Origin: Sphingomonas sp. Leaf357
GTDB taxonomy: Bacteria; Pseudomonadota; Alphaproteobacteria; Sphingomonadales; Sphingomonadaceae
Length of the DNA: 64,000 nt
Reading direction: 5' to 3'
Assembly (NCBI RefSeq): GCF_001423845.1
Contig: NZ_LMPM01000002.1
Location: forward strand, 186,001 to 250,000
This document shows, in pieces, positions 43,454-53,234 of the stretch. How positions within the stretch are numbered: position 1 is the stretch's first letter; every line of letters begins with the position of its first letter. The notes beneath the pieces were generated by a model, which saw only the letters and a program-made list of their open reading frames with translations, was not told the origin of the DNA and made no database searches. Both the position numbers and the translations under genes were made by a program.

Positions 43454-44367
43454 AGCAGCGCCTCATCGATGATTTTCTGCACCAGCTCGGGATAGCTCAT
43501 CCCATTATGCCGCGCCTGTTCCGGCACCAGGCTCAACGCCGTCATGCCCGGCTGCGTGTTGACCTCGAGCAGGAACAGCCCGTCCACCCCGCGCTGGTCG
43601 TCCCAGCGGAAGTCGGAGCGCGAACAGCCCTTGCAGCCGAGCAAGCGGTGCGATTCCAGCGCCAGCGCCTTGCATGCCTCGGTGATCTCGTCTGGGATGT
43701 CGGCGGGGTAGATATGCTCGGTCAGACCGTCGGTATATTTGGATTCGTAATCGTAGAACCCGCTCTTTGGGCGAAGTTCGGTCACGCCAAGCGCCTCTCC
43801 GCCCAGCACGGCGGTCGTCAGTTCGCGCCCGCGGATGAATGGCTCGGCGAGCAGTTCGTCGAACTCCTGCCATGGCCCCACCGAGGCGGGTGCGATCGGG
43901 TTGCCGTGATTGCCCTGGTCGGTGACGATCGCCACTCCGACCGACGATCCTTCGTTGACCGGCTTGAGGACGTATGGACGCGGCAGCGGATCGCCCTCGA
44001 ACAAGGTCGCCGTCTTCACGATCCGCCCCCCCGGCATCGGGATGCCGTGCGGCACGAGCGCCTGCTTGGTCAGCACCTTGTCGATCGCGATCACCGAGGT
44101 GGCGAGGCCCGAATGGGTATATTTCAAACGCATGATGTCGAGCAGGCCCTGCACCGACCCGTCTTCCCCCGGCGTGCCGTGCAGCGCGTTGAACACCACG
44201 TCCGGCGCGATCTCCTTCAGCTTGGTGGCGACATCGCGGTCCATATCGACACGCGTCACCCGGTGGCCGAGCGATTCCAGCGCCTCGGCCACACCCGCGC
44301 CCGACATGAGCGACACCTCACGCTCGGCCGACCAGCCGCCCATCAGCACGGCGATGTGGAGTGTCAT
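43450..44367 (-). CDS. ddl: D-alanine--D-alanine ligase
   Basis: A 305-residue ATP-grasp enzyme that makes the D-Ala-D-Ala end of the peptidoglycan stem. Motifs: N-terminal VLMGGWSAEREVSLMSG, PDVVFNALHGTPGEDGSVQGLLD, ATP-grasp YVLKPVNEGSSVGVAIV, and metal/substrate region LLEVNTQPGMTALSLVPEQ. ATG at 44367 gives the family start. A 145-base repeat-bearing gap separates it from murB, one of the larger gaps in the cluster. Confidence 0.95.
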   Translation of the reverse strand: MTLHIAVLMGGWSAEREVSLMSGAGVAEALESLGHRVTRVDMDRDVATKLKEIAPDVVFNALHGTPGEDGSVQGLLDIMRLKYTHSGLATSVIAIDKVLTKQALVPHGIPMPGGRIVKTATLFEGDPLPRPYVLKPVNEGSSVGVAIVTDQGNHGNPIAPASVGPWQEFDELLAEPFIRGRELTTAVLGGEALGVTELRPKSGFYDYESKYTDGLTEHIYPADIPDEITEACKALALESHRLLGCKGCSRSDFRWDDQRGVDGLFLLEVNTQPGMTALSLVPEQARHNGMSYPELVQKIIDEALL

Positions 44368-44369
44368 GA

Positions 44370-44502
44370 AATCCTCCCCGGGACGGGGAGGGGGACCGCG
44401 ACGCGAAGCGGCGTGGTGGAGGGGGCGGGCCGGCAACGCGGCGCTTGGGGAGAGCCCCCTCCGTCACGCTGCGCGTGCCACCTCCCAATACCGGGGAGGA
44501 TC
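44370..44502. repeat. composite intergenic repeat between ddl and murB
   Basis: ATCCTCCCCGGGACGGGGAGG on the left and CCTCCCAATACCGGGGAGGAT on the right face each other, with further internal palindromes (CGCGACGCGAAGCGGCGTGG and the CACGCTGCGCGTG hairpin). The layout is that of a mosaic intergenic element; no reading frame of substance lies in it. Confidence 0.75.
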
Positions 44503-44512
44503 TGAAAATTAA

Positions 44513-45412
44513 TCACTTCACCACCCCCACGCGCTGAATTTCCCATTCAAGCGTCACACCCGATTGCGCCCGCACGCGATCGCGCACCTCCTCGCCCAGC
44601 GCCTCGATCTCGGCACTCGTCGCCGATCCGAGATTGAGAAGGAAATTGCAATGTTTCTCAGACACCTGGGCATCACCGCGTGTCAGCCCACGGCAGCCGG
44701 CGGCATCGACCAGCGCCCAGGCCTTGTGCCCCTCGGGGTTCTTGAAAGTCGATCCCCCGGTGCGCGAGCGCAGCGGCTGCGACGCCTCGCGCTCGAACGA
44801 GATGCGGTCCATCTCCGCCTGGATCGTCGCCGGCTCCTCGGCATGCCCGCGAAATGTCGCGCCGACCACGATCGCGCCTTCGGGCAGATTGCTGTGGCGA
44901 TAGGTGTAGCCCAGATTGCCGACCGCCAGCGTGACCAGTTCGCCCGATCGCAGCACGACGTCGCATGCGACCAGAATGTCCTTCACCTCGCGCCCGTAGG
45001 CACCGCCGTTCATCCGCACGAACCCGCCGACCGTGCCCGGGATCGAGCGGAGGAATTCGACCCCGCCGATCCCCGCATCGCGCGCCTTGGACGATACGAG
45101 GATGCCGGATGCGCCACCACCGCAGCTCAGCGCGGTCTCGTCCAGGCGCTCGACCTGAGCGAACGCCTTGCCCAGCCGCACCACAACGCCCGGCACGCCC
45201 CCGTCGCGCACGATCATGTTCGATCCGAGCCCGAGCGCCATCACCGGCACGGCGGGATCGAGCGCCGCGAGAAAATCGCGCAGGTCGGCCACGTCCTTCG
45301 GCTCGAACAGCCATTGCGCCGCGCCGCCCGATTTGAACCAGACGAGCGGTGCCAGCGGGGCGTTTGCGGTCAGCCGCCCGGCAACGTGAGGAATGGCCGT
45401 CGCAAAATTCAC
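44513..45412 (-). CDS. murB: UDP-N-acetylmuramate dehydrogenase
   Basis: A 299-residue FAD enzyme that reduces UDP-GlcNAc-enolpyruvate to UDP-MurNAc. Family features: NAPLAPLVWFKSGGAAQWLFEP, FAD motif VMALGLGSNMIVRDGGVPGVVVRLG, FLRSIPGTVGGFVRMNGGAYGREVKD, and GSTFKNPEGHKAWALVDAAGCRG with the catalytic Ser replaced by the local STFKNP block. GTG at 45412 is chosen, preceded by a G-rich ribosome site. It follows murC with a repeat in the 103-base gap. Confidence 0.93.
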   Translation of the reverse strand: MNFATAIPHVAGRLTANAPLAPLVWFKSGGAAQWLFEPKDVADLRDFLAALDPAVPVMALGLGSNMIVRDGGVPGVVVRLGKAFAQVERLDETALSCGGGASGILVSSKARDAGIGGVEFLRSIPGTVGGFVRMNGGAYGREVKDILVACDVVLRSGELVTLAVGNLGYTYRHSNLPEGAIVVGATFRGHAEEPATIQAEMDRISFEREASQPLRSRTGGSTFKNPEGHKAWALVDAAGCRGLTRGDAQVSEKHCNFLLNLGSATSAEIEALGEEVRDRVRAQSGVTLEWEIQRVGVVK

Positions 45413-45427
45413 GACCCGCCCCCCAAT

Positions 45428-45498
45428 CCGTTCGTTTCGAGCGCAGTCGAGAAACCGGTTATTGGGACCGGTTTCTCGACTGCGCTCGAAACGAACGG
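45428..45498. repeat. perfect 32-bp inverted repeat between murC and murB
   Basis: Arms 45428-45459 and 45467-45498 are exact reverse complements (core CGTTTCGAGCGCAGTCGAGA) with a 7-base loop. A diverged copy lies at 53135-53220. It would form a very stable RNA hairpin inside the dcw message. Confidence 0.9.
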
Positions 45499-45515
45499 TA
45501 GGAGGGAAGCGATGC

Positions 45516-46997
45516 TCATACCCGCGCCGCCTCGATCCCGGCAGCCAGACCGGCCGCCCATTTCGTGATGTCGCCGGCACCGAGGCATACGACCATGTCG
45601 CCGGCCTGAACCACGCCCGCCAGCGCCTCCGCCAGCGCGCCGGCATCCGCCACGGTCGCCGCCGAACGGTGCCCGCGCCGCTTCAGTCCCTCGACCAGAG
45701 CCGCGGCATCGACACCCTCGATCGGCGCCTCGCCGGCGGCATAGACCGGCGTAACCAGCACCATATCGGCATCGTTGAACGCCTGCTGGAAATCCTCCAT
45801 CAGATTGCCGAGCCGCGTGTAGCGATGCGGCTGCACCACCGCGATCACGCGGTTCTGAGTTGTCAGGTCGGTCATGCCCCCGGCATGACCTTGGCTTGCC
45901 GGGGGCAAGCCAACCTGCGCAACTCCTTCGCGCGCCGCCGCCAGCACGGCGCGGATCTCGACCGGGTGGTGGCCGTAATCGTCGATGATCGTCACCACGC
46001 CGCCCTCGACCGCGACCTCGCCGACCTTGGTGAAGCGCCGCTTCACCCCGCCGAACTTGGCGAAGCCGGTGCAGATCGTGGCGTCCGGAATGTTCATTTC
46101 CAGCGCCACGCCGATCGCCGACAGCGCGTTCTGCACATTGTGCCGGCCCGGCATCGGCAGCTCGATCCGCTCGATCGTGCGCACCGATCCGTCGCGCGCG
46201 CGGACCACCGCGTCGAAGCGGTTGCCGCCGGGGATCGGCGTCACGTTAACGCCGCGCACGTCGGCCTGCGCCGCGAAGCCGTACGTCACCACGCGCCGGT
46301 CGCGCACGCGCGGGATGATCGCCTGCACTTCCGGATGATCGAGGCACAGCAGAGCCGCGCCGTAGAAGGGCACGTTCTCGACGAATTCGACGAACGCATC
46401 CTTCACCGCATCGAACGATCCGTAATGGTCGAGATGCTCGGGATCGATATTGGTGACCACCGCGATCGTGCCGTCGAGCCGCAGGAAGCTGCCGTCGCTC
46501 TCGTCCGCCTCCACCACCATCCAGTCGCTCGCGCCCAGCCGCGCGTTCGACCCGTAACTGTTGATGATCCCGCCATTGATCACCGTGGGGTCTACGCCGC
46601 CGGCATCGAGCAACGCCGCGATCATGCTCGTCGTCGTCGTCTTGCCGTGCGTACCCGCCACCGCGACGGTGGATTTCAGCCGCATCAATTCCGCCAGCAT
46701 CTCCGCGCGCCGCACCACCGGAATGCGCCGCTCCAGCGCGGCGACAACTTCGGGGTTGTCGCGCTTGATCGCAGTCGATGTAACGACAACTACCGCGTCA
46801 CCTAAGTTATTGATATTATGTCCGATAGCCACGGAGATGCCGAGTTTGCGCAGACCCTCTACTGCGTAACCTTCGCCAACATCCGATCCCTGCACGCGAT
46901 AGCCGAGATTATGCATCACCTCGGCGATGCCGGACATGCCGATCCCGCCGATGCCGACGAAATGGATCGTCCCGATATCGGTCGCCACGCCCCTCAT
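45516..46997 (-). CDS. murC: UDP-N-acetylmuramate--L-alanine ligase
   Basis: A 493-residue Mur ligase that adds L-alanine to UDP-MurNAc. Motifs: N-terminal [27 protein letters not shown]-loop [41 protein letters not shown], and the C-terminal [18 protein letters not shown] with [10 protein letters not shown]. Between the last two blocks an extra stretch of roughly 20 residues ([21 protein letters not shown]) is encoded by two adjacent palindromes (see the repeat at 45870-45913), where most relatives read straight through. ATG at 46997; overlaps the end of murG by four bases. Confidence 0.95.
   Translation of the reverse strand: MRGVATDIGTIHFVGIGGIGMSGIAEVMHNLGYRVQGSDVGEGYAVEGLRKLGISVAIGHNINNLGDAVVVVTSTAIKRDNPEVVAALERRIPVVRRAEMLAELMRLKSTVAVAGTHGKTTTTSMIAALLDAGGVDPTVINGGIINSYGSNARLGASDWMVVEADESDGSFLRLDGTIAVVTNIDPEHLDHYGSFDAVKDAFVEFVENVPFYGAALLCLDHPEVQAIIPRVRDRRVVTYGFAAQADVRGVNVTPIPGGNRFDAVVRARDGSVRTIERIELPMPGRHNVQNALSAIGVALEMNIPDATICTGFAKFGGVKRRFTKVGEVAVEGGVVTIIDDYGHHPVEIRAVLAAAREGVAQVGLPPASQGHAGGMTDLTTQNRVIAVVQPHRYTRLGNLMEDFQQAFNDADMVLVTPVYAAGEAPIEGVDAAALVEGLKRRGHRSAATVADAGALAEALAGVVQAGDMVVCLGAGDITKWAAGLAAGIEAARV
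45870..45913. repeat. tandem palindromes inside the murC coding region
   Basis: Two palindromes lie back to back: 45870-45890 with 9-bp arms (GGTCATGCC / GGCATGACC, loop CCC) and 45891-45913 with 10-bp arms (TTGGCTTGCC / GGCAAGCCAA, loop GGG). They keep the murC frame open and encode part of an insert absent from the conserved core. The design recalls palindromic elements that invade protein genes in other bacteria. Confidence 0.75.
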
Positions 46998-48145
46998 GCG
47001 AAGCTCGGCTTTCCGGTCGGCAGCGGCACGCCGATCGGCATGGTACCGAGCGGCGCATCGAGGCTCTCGACGAGATCGGCGAGATCGCGCGCCGCATCGG
47101 GCCGCCCGCAACTCCGCGCCCGGCCGGCGGCATTCTGCAACGCAGCGGGATCGAGCCCGAGCCGCTGCATCTGCTTGGCCAGTTCGATCGGCGTGAACGC
47201 CGGCTGCGGAATCGTCCGCGCGCCGCCCGCCTCTGTCATTTCCTTCGCGTTCGCCGTCTGGTGATCGTCGGTCGCGCTGGGCAGCGGCACCAGGATCGCC
47301 GGACGCCCGGCACAGGTCAGTTCCGCCAGCGTCGAGGCCCCGGCCCGCGCGATCACCAGATGCGCCCAGGCCAGTTGCTCCGGCATGTCGGGCAGATAGG
47401 TCGCCAGTTCCGCCGCGATCGACAGTTCGGCATACTTCGCCCGCGCCGCGTCGATATCCTCGATCCGCGCCTGATGCGTCACCTGCAAGCGCCGCCGGAA
47501 CGCGACCGGCAGCAGCGAGAGCCCATCGGGCACCACCTGGCTCAGCACGCTCGCGCCCTGACTGCCGCCCGTCACCAGCACGCGGAAAATGCCGTCCTCT
47601 TCCAGCAGCGGATAGGGTTGCGAGCGCAGCGCCAGCACCGCATCGCGCACCGGATTGCCGACCAGATGCGCCTTGCCGCGATACTTGTCCTTTAGCCGCG
47701 CGACATTGGCGTAGGAGGTCGCGATCGCATCCACCTTGCCAGCGACCAGCCGGTTGACCCGCCCCAGCACCGCATTCTGTTCGTGCACTGCGGTCGGGAT
47801 GCCGGTCTTGAACGCCGCCAGCAGCGCGGGCAGCGCGGGATATCCGCCGAAGCCGATCACCGCCGCCGGCTTCTGATGCCGGTACAGTTCGATCGCCTGC
47901 GCACGGCCCGCCATCATCGCCTTCGCGGCCTTCGCCCAGCCGACAGGCCCGCCCGCCAGCCGACCGGCCGGCAGCACATGCGTCTGCACCTTTTCGAACA
48001 GGCCCGGAAAGCGCACGCCCCGATCGTCGCTGATCAGCGAGACGTGATGCCCGCGCCGGCCAAGTTCCGCCGCCAGCGACGCCGCCGGCACCATGTGCCC
48101 GCCGGTGCCGCCCGCCGCCAAGACGAAATGCTTCTGACCGGTCAC
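46994..48145 (-). CDS. murG: UDP-N-acetylglucosamine--N-acetylmuramyl-(pentapeptide) pyrophosphoryl-undecaprenol N-acetylglucosamine transferase
   Basis: A 383-residue GT-B glycosyltransferase that makes lipid II from lipid I at the inner membrane. Motifs: [45 protein letters not shown] and the donor-binding [24 protein letters not shown] with [14 protein letters not shown] at 48145 is the chosen start; the ribosome site is weak but the family N-terminus ([12 protein letters not shown]) agrees. It follows ftsW by ten bases. Confidence 0.95.
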   Translation of the reverse strand: MTGQKHFVLAAGGTGGHMVPAASLAAELGRRGHHVSLISDDRGVRFPGLFEKVQTHVLPAGRLAGGPVGWAKAAKAMMAGRAQAIELYRHQKPAAVIGFGGYPALPALLAAFKTGIPTAVHEQNAVLGRVNRLVAGKVDAIATSYANVARLKDKYRGKAHLVGNPVRDAVLALRSQPYPLLEEDGIFRVLVTGGSQGASVLSQVVPDGLSLLPVAFRRRLQVTHQARIEDIDAARAKYAELSIAAELATYLPDMPEQLAWAHLVIARAGASTLAELTCAGRPAILVPLPSATDDHQTANAKEMTEAGGARTIPQPAFTPIELAKQMQRLGLDPAALQNAAGRARSCGRPDAARDLADLVESLDAPLGTMPIGVPLPTGKPSFA

Positions 48146-48155
48146 TCCGAGATCC

Positions 48156-49385
48156 TCATTCGCCGCTCCACCGCGCGATATAGGGTGAGCGCGACACGAA
48201 CGGGTTTCGCCGCGTGAATGCAAGCAGCAATCCCATGCCGATCGACAGCGCGATCATCGACGATCCGCCATAGGAAATGAACGGCAAGGTCATGCCCTTG
48301 CTCGGGGCCATGCCGGTGTTCACGCACATGCTGATCAGCGCCTGTGCCCCGAATTGGGTCGCCAGCCCGGCGGCGGCATACAGGCGGAACTCGTCCTGCT
48401 CGTCGAGCAGCTTGACGAACACGCGCACCACGATCGCCAGGAACAGGATCGCGATCACCGCACACGCGACCAGCCCGAATTCTTCGCCGATCACCGAGAA
48501 GATGTAATCGGTATGCCCCTCGGGCAAGCGGAACTTCATCGTGCCGCCACCGGGGCCGGTGCCGCGCCACCCGCCATTGGTGATCGTGTTGTACGCCGCA
48601 TTGGTCTGGAAATTGTCCGATCCGCCCTCTGCGCCCGGGAACAGGAACGCGTCGATCCGCACCCGCGCGGTGTCGTAGAACAGATAGGCCGCGACCAGCC
48701 CGACCGGCACGCACCCGATCAACGCCGCCATCGTCCTGACCGGCGTGCCCGAAATCAGCAGCAACGCGATCCACACCGAACAGAACACCACGGTCTGGCC
48801 GAAATCGGGCTGCAGCATCAGCAGCATCGCGACGAACGCGGTGAGCGCGCCGGTGATCAGCACCACCGGCAGTTGTTCGTCCTGCGCCCGCATCGACAGC
48901 AGCCAGGCGGTGGTCACGATGAAGAACGGCTTCAGGAACTCGGATGGCTGGAGCAGCGAAAGGCCGAAATCGAGCCAGCGCGTGGCACCGTTGCGCGTCA
49001 CGCCGATGAACGGCACCGCGATCAGCAGCAGCAGGCAGATCACCGTGCCGATCAAAGCCATGCGGCGCGCGGCCGACACCGGCAGCATCGAGGTGACGAA
49101 CAGCACCGGCAGCGACACGCCAACCCAGCCCAATTGCCACCACAGATAGTAAAGCGGCGCGATGTGATGCTTGTCGCCGGAATAGCGCTGCGCCGCCGAC
49201 GGGCTCGCCGCGCCGACCGCGACCAGGCCGATCGCGATCAGCAGCAGGGCAAGCAACAGCAGCACCCGGTCGATATCCCAGAACCACATGCCCAGCGCCG
49301 AGCGATCGCCACGCCCGCCACGGCCCTTCATCCGGCTCCACACGCCGCTGCCCGGTGTGGAACTCTGCGCGCGCATATCGGTCAT
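48156..49385 (-). CDS. ftsW: peptidoglycan glycosyltransferase FtsW
   Basis: A 409-residue ten-helix SEDS protein that polymerises septal glycan with FtsI. Landmarks are the catalytic-loop region NGATRWLDFGLSLLQPSEFLK, LMLQPDFGQT, the GGSDNFQTNAAYNTITNGGWRGTGPGGG loop, GHTDYIFSVIGEEFG and the C-terminal LPFISYGGSSM. The first 30 residues are a polar cytoplasmic extension. ATG at 49385 overlaps the murD stop by four bases. Confidence 0.94.
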   Translation of the reverse strand: MTDMRAQSSTPGSGVWSRMKGRGGRGDRSALGMWFWDIDRVLLLLALLLIAIGLVAVGAASPSAAQRYSGDKHHIAPLYYLWWQLGWVGVSLPVLFVTSMLPVSAARRMALIGTVICLLLLIAVPFIGVTRNGATRWLDFGLSLLQPSEFLKPFFIVTTAWLLSMRAQDEQLPVVLITGALTAFVAMLLMLQPDFGQTVVFCSVWIALLLISGTPVRTMAALIGCVPVGLVAAYLFYDTARVRIDAFLFPGAEGGSDNFQTNAAYNTITNGGWRGTGPGGGTMKFRLPEGHTDYIFSVIGEEFGLVACAVIAILFLAIVVRVFVKLLDEQDEFRLYAAAGLATQFGAQALISMCVNTGMAPSKGMTLPFISYGGSSMIALSIGMGLLLAFTRRNPFVSRSPYIARWSGE

Positions 49386-50665
49386 GCCAAAGCCTCCACC
49401 GCCTGCCGAAACTGATCGCCGCGATCCTCGAAATCGCGAAACTGGTCGAACGAGGCGCAGGCTGGAGACAGCAACACCGTCTCGCCCGGCTTCGCCTGCG
49501 CCGCCGCGCTGATCACCGCCGCCGCGAGCGTAGCGCTTTCCTCGACCGGCATCCGCCCCTTCAAAATCGCGGCGAATTTCGGCCCCGCCGCCCCGATCGT
49601 GTAGGCGCGCACGACATGCCCGAAGCTCGGCGCGCAGGCGTCGAGATCGTCGCTCTTCGATTGCCCACCCAAGATCCAATGCACCCGGTCGAATGCCGCC
49701 AGCGCCGGCGCCGCGGATTCCGGGTTGGTCGCCTTGCTGTCGTTGACGAAGGCGACGCCGTGCTTGGTGGCGACGCGTTCCATGCGGTGCGGCAGGCCGG
49801 TGAAGGTGCGGAGGCCGAGTTCAACGTCTCCCGCAGCAATATCAAGCTGGATACAAGTTGCGATCGCACAGGCCGCATTGGCGGCGTTGTGCGGTCCTTT
49901 TAAAGACGGCCATTCATTTTGCGCCGACACGTCGGCCATATCGGAAAAATAAATGAGCGGATCTTCGCGCTCTTCGGTCGCGCCGAACATGGCATCGGTT
50001 TCGTTGTCGACAACCATCACATGATAGCCGGTCTGCATTGCGAATAAGCGCAGCTTCGATGCCGCATACGCCTCGAACCCATCATACCTATCGAGATGGT
50101 CCGGCGTGATGTTGAGCAGCACCGCCACGTCGCAATCCAGCGTCTGCGTCAGGTCGATCTGATAGCTCGACAATTCCAGCACATACACGCCGCCCTCGGG
50201 CAGCGGCTCCTGCTCCAGGATCGGCAAGCCGATATTGCCGCCCAGCCGTGACGGAACGCCCGCCGTCTGCAGGATGTGATGGATCAGCGACACGGTAGTC
50301 GACTTGCCGTTCGTCCCGGTGACGCCGACCACTTTGTGCGACGGCAATCCGACGCGCGCCTGCGCGAACAATTCGATATCGCCGATGATCGGCACCCCCG
50401 CTGCCCGCGCCTTCGCGGCGACCGGGTGCCGGTTGAGCGGCACGCCGGGCGACACGACCAGCGCATCGAACCCGGCAAGGTCGATAAGTTCGGGATCGGC
50501 GAAACTCAAACGAGGCGAAGTAAGCCCCTCCCGCTTCGCCGCATCCGAATCCCACGCCACGACCTCGGCGCCGGACGCCAGCAGCGCGCGCACGGTCGCC
50601 GCGCCGGAGCGCGCCAGCCCCAGCACCGCGAAGCGTTTTCCGCGCCAGAGGTCGCTCGTGATCAC
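49382..50665 (-). CDS. murD: UDP-N-acetylmuramoylalanine--D-glutamate ligase
   Basis: A 427-residue Mur ligase that adds D-glutamate. Motifs: [25 protein letters not shown]-loop [80 protein letters not shown] (substrate-binding), and [16 protein letters not shown] at 50665 overlaps the mraY stop by four bases. The next gene on the map is the N-terminal neighbour mraY. Confidence 0.95.
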   Translation of the reverse strand: MITSDLWRGKRFAVLGLARSGAATVRALLASGAEVVAWDSDAAKREGLTSPRLSFADPELIDLAGFDALVVSPGVPLNRHPVAAKARAAGVPIIGDIELFAQARVGLPSHKVVGVTGTNGKSTTVSLIHHILQTAGVPSRLGGNIGLPILEQEPLPEGGVYVLELSSYQIDLTQTLDCDVAVLLNITPDHLDRYDGFEAYAASKLRLFAMQTGYHVMVVDNETDAMFGATEEREDPLIYFSDMADVSAQNEWPSLKGPHNAANAACAIATCIQLDIAAGDVELGLRTFTGLPHRMERVATKHGVAFVNDSKATNPESAAPALAAFDRVHWILGGQSKSDDLDACAPSFGHVVRAYTIGAAGPKFAAILKGRMPVEESATLAAAVISAAAQAKPGETVLLSPACASFDQFRDFEDRGDQFRQAVEALA

Positions 50666-51732
50666 CTGAGCTTCAACGTCGAGAGGCCGGCCAGCGCCAG
50701 CACGAAGGCGATGATCCAGAAACGGATCACCACCGTCGCCTCGGCCCAGCCGAGCTGTTCGAAATGGTGGTGGATCGGCGCCATCTTGAACACGCGCTTG
50801 CCGGTGCGCTTGTAGAAGAACACCTGGATGATGACGCTCAGCGCCTCCATCACGAACAATCCGCCGATGATCCCCAGCACGATCTCGTGATGCGCGACGA
50901 CCGCGATCGCGCCCAGCGCGCCGCCCAGCGCCAGGCTGCCGGTATCGCCCATGAACACCGCCGCCGGCGGCGCGTTGAACCACAGGAAGGCGAGCCCCGC
51001 CCCGACGATCGCGCCGCAGAAGATCGCCAGTTCGCCCGCCCCCGGCACGTGCGGAATGCCGAGATAAGCGGCGAACTTCACGTTGCCCGCCAGATACACG
51101 ATGATCATGAACGCGACCGAGGCGATGATCACCGGCATCGTCGCCAGTCCATCCAGCCCGTCGGTCAGGTTCACCGCGTTGCCGAACGACACGATCGTGA
51201 AGGCGGCGAACAAGATGTAGAAATAGCCCAGATCGATCGACACGCTGCTGAAGAACGGCACGTACAGATGCGTGCCGCTCTCGCCGACGATGATCCAGCT
51301 GGCGATGCCGGCGATCAGGAACTCGCCGATCAGCCGCGTCCGCCCCGATACGCCTGCGGTGCTCGCCTTCCGCACCTTGTCGTAATCGTCGAGGAATCCG
51401 ATCGCGCCGAAGCCCAGGGTAACGAACAGGCAGGCCCAGACGAACGGATTGCGCAGGTCCATCCAGATCAGGATCGACAGGCACATGCTGGTCAGGATCA
51501 TCAGCCCGCCCATCGTCGGCGTGCCGCGCTTGGCGAGGTGGGTCTGCGGGCCGTCGGCACGGATCGGCTGTCCCCGCCCCTGCCGCACGCGCAGCCAGCC
51601 GATGAAGCGCGGGCCGATGATCAGCCCGACGATCAGCGCCATCGTCACCGCCCCGCCGGTCCGCACCGATTGGTAGCGGATCAGGTTGAGCAGCCCCGGA
51701 AAGCCCAGATGTTCGGCGATGAAATAGAGCAT
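50662..51732 (-). CDS. mraY: phospho-N-acetylmuramoyl-pentapeptide-transferase
   Basis: A 356-residue ten-helix enzyme that forms lipid I from UDP-MurNAc-pentapeptide and undecaprenyl phosphate. Landmarks: [18 protein letters not shown], the Mg-binding [27 protein letters not shown] with the second acidic pair, and [18 protein letters not shown] with the HHH motif. The ATG at 51732 shares one base with the murF stop (TAATG). Confidence 0.96.
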   Translation of the reverse strand: MLYFIAEHLGFPGLLNLIRYQSVRTGGAVTMALIVGLIIGPRFIGWLRVRQGRGQPIRADGPQTHLAKRGTPTMGGLMILTSMCLSILIWMDLRNPFVWACLFVTLGFGAIGFLDDYDKVRKASTAGVSGRTRLIGEFLIAGIASWIIVGESGTHLYVPFFSSVSIDLGYFYILFAAFTIVSFGNAVNLTDGLDGLATMPVIIASVAFMIIVYLAGNVKFAAYLGIPHVPGAGELAIFCGAIVGAGLAFLWFNAPPAAVFMGDTGSLALGGALGAIAVVAHHEIVLGIIGGLFVMEALSVIIQVFFYKRTGKRVFKMAPIHHHFEQLGWAEATVVIRFWIIAFVLALAGLSTLKLR

Positions 51733-53126
51733 TATGCTGTCCCGACCCCGGTTGCGGGGGATTTGAGGGCCGCGACCAATGCCGCCAGCCCTACGCCGTT
51801 CGATCCCTTGATGAGCACCGCATCGCCCGGCGCCAATATCTGGAGCAAGCTTGCCCGGGCGGCGGCGGCATCCGCCACATGGACGAATTGCACGCGGCCC
51901 TCAAGCGCTTCCACGAGCGCCGCCATCTCCGCGCCGACCAATACGGCGTGGGAAATACCCGCTTCGGCGACGGGATCCGCCAAAGCGGCGTGATAGTCCG
52001 CGCTGCCGTCGCCCAGTTCGCGCATCTCGCCCAGAACCGCGATCTTCCGCCCGGCACCTTCTGCCCCCAGCACCGCGAGCGTCGCGCGCATCGAGGCGGG
52101 ATTGGCGTTGTAGCTCTCGTCGATCACCAGCGCCTCGCCGTCCGCGACCTTCGCCATAAAGCGCGCGCCGCGCCCCTGCAGCCCGCCCAGCTCGGCCAGC
52201 GCAAGGCCCGCTGAGCCGAGATCGCCGCCCACCGCATCCACCGCCGCCAGCACGCCAAGCGCGTTGGATACCCAGTGTATGCCGGGCTGCGCGATCGTGA
52301 AGCTCAGTTCGCGATCGCCGATCCGCGCGGTCACGAAGGTCGCGCCGGTCGCCAGCCGCATCGTCTCGATCGCGCGTACATCGGCCCCGGCATCCAGCCC
52401 GAAGGTCACGATCCTGCCGGCATGCGGTTCGGAATGGCCGATCAGTCGATCGCGGTGCGCGCTGTCGTAGGGGATGATCGCCACCCCGCCCGGCTCCAGC
52501 CCGGCGAAAATCTCGCCCTTGGCATCGGCGATCGCGCTCTCGTCCGGGAAGAAGGCGGTGTGCGCCGGGGCGATCGCCGTCACCATCGCGACGTGCGGGC
52601 GCACCAGAGTGGTCAGATGCGCCAGCTCGCCGGGATGGTTCATGCCCATTTCTAGCACGGCGAATTTCGACGCCGCCGGCATCCGCGCGAGGCTCAGCGG
52701 CACGCCGACATGATTGTTGTAGCTTTTGACCGAGCGATGCGCCGCGCCCGGCCGCGCCCGGTCCAGCGCCGCGAACAACGCCTCCTTGGTGCTGGTCTTC
52801 CCGACCGATCCGGTCACGCCGATGATCTTCGCCGACGTGCGGGCGCGGGCCGCGACGCCCAGCGCCTCCAGCGCGGCGAACGTATCGGCCACGCGAACAT
52901 GCGGGTACGGACAATCTTCGGAGACGATCGCCCCCGCCGCGCCGCGCTCGAACGCCTGGGCCAGGAATTTGTGGCCATCGGTCGCCTCGCCGGTCAGCGC
53001 GACGAACAGATCGCCGGGCCCGACTTCGCGGGAGTCGAAGGTGACGCCAGTCGCGTCGAAAGGCGTCGATGCGATACCGCCGGTCGCGGTCGCGATGTCG
53101 GAAGAGGCCCAGAGAGCGTCAGTCAC
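51732..53126 (-). CDS. murF: UDP-N-acetylmuramoyl-tripeptide--D-alanyl-D-alanine ligase
   Basis: A 464-residue Mur ligase that adds the D-Ala-D-Ala dipeptide. Motifs: [23 protein letters not shown] (MurE/F N-terminal domain), P-loop [35 protein letters not shown], and [21 protein letters not shown]. Start is GTG at 53126. A repeat of the 45428 family separates it from murE. Confidence 0.95.
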   Translation of the reverse strand: MTDALWASSDIATATGGIASTPFDATGVTFDSREVGPGDLFVALTGEATDGHKFLAQAFERGAAGAIVSEDCPYPHVRVADTFAALEALGVAARARTSAKIIGVTGSVGKTSTKEALFAALDRARPGAAHRSVKSYNNHVGVPLSLARMPAASKFAVLEMGMNHPGELAHLTTLVRPHVAMVTAIAPAHTAFFPDESAIADAKGEIFAGLEPGGVAIIPYDSAHRDRLIGHSEPHAGRIVTFGLDAGADVRAIETMRLATGATFVTARIGDRELSFTIAQPGIHWVSNALGVLAAVDAVGGDLGSAGLALAELGGLQGRGARFMAKVADGEALVIDESYNANPASMRATLAVLGAEGAGRKIAVLGEMRELGDGSADYHAALADPVAEAGISHAVLVGAEMAALVEALEGRVQFVHVADAAAARASLLQILAPGDAVLIKGSNGVGLAALVAALKSPATGVGTA

Positions 53127-53134
53127 AAAAAAAA

Positions 53135-53220
53135 CCGTTCGTTTCGAGCGAAGTCGAGAAACAAGTTACAAGCGATCCGTCCAGCCCCAATGGCTTCTCG
53201 ACTGCGCTCGAAGCGAACGG
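53135..53220. repeat. second copy of the TTCGAGCGNAGTCGAGAA-type inverted repeat, between murE and murF
   Basis: Arms 53135-53160 and 53195-53220 (CCGTTCGTTTCGAGCG and CGCTCGAAGCGAACGG outer parts) pair with two mismatches and a 34-base centre. It is related to the perfect copy at 45428-45498 but has a longer centre. Confidence 0.85.
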
Positions 53221-53234
53221 AACTTGGGGCGAAC

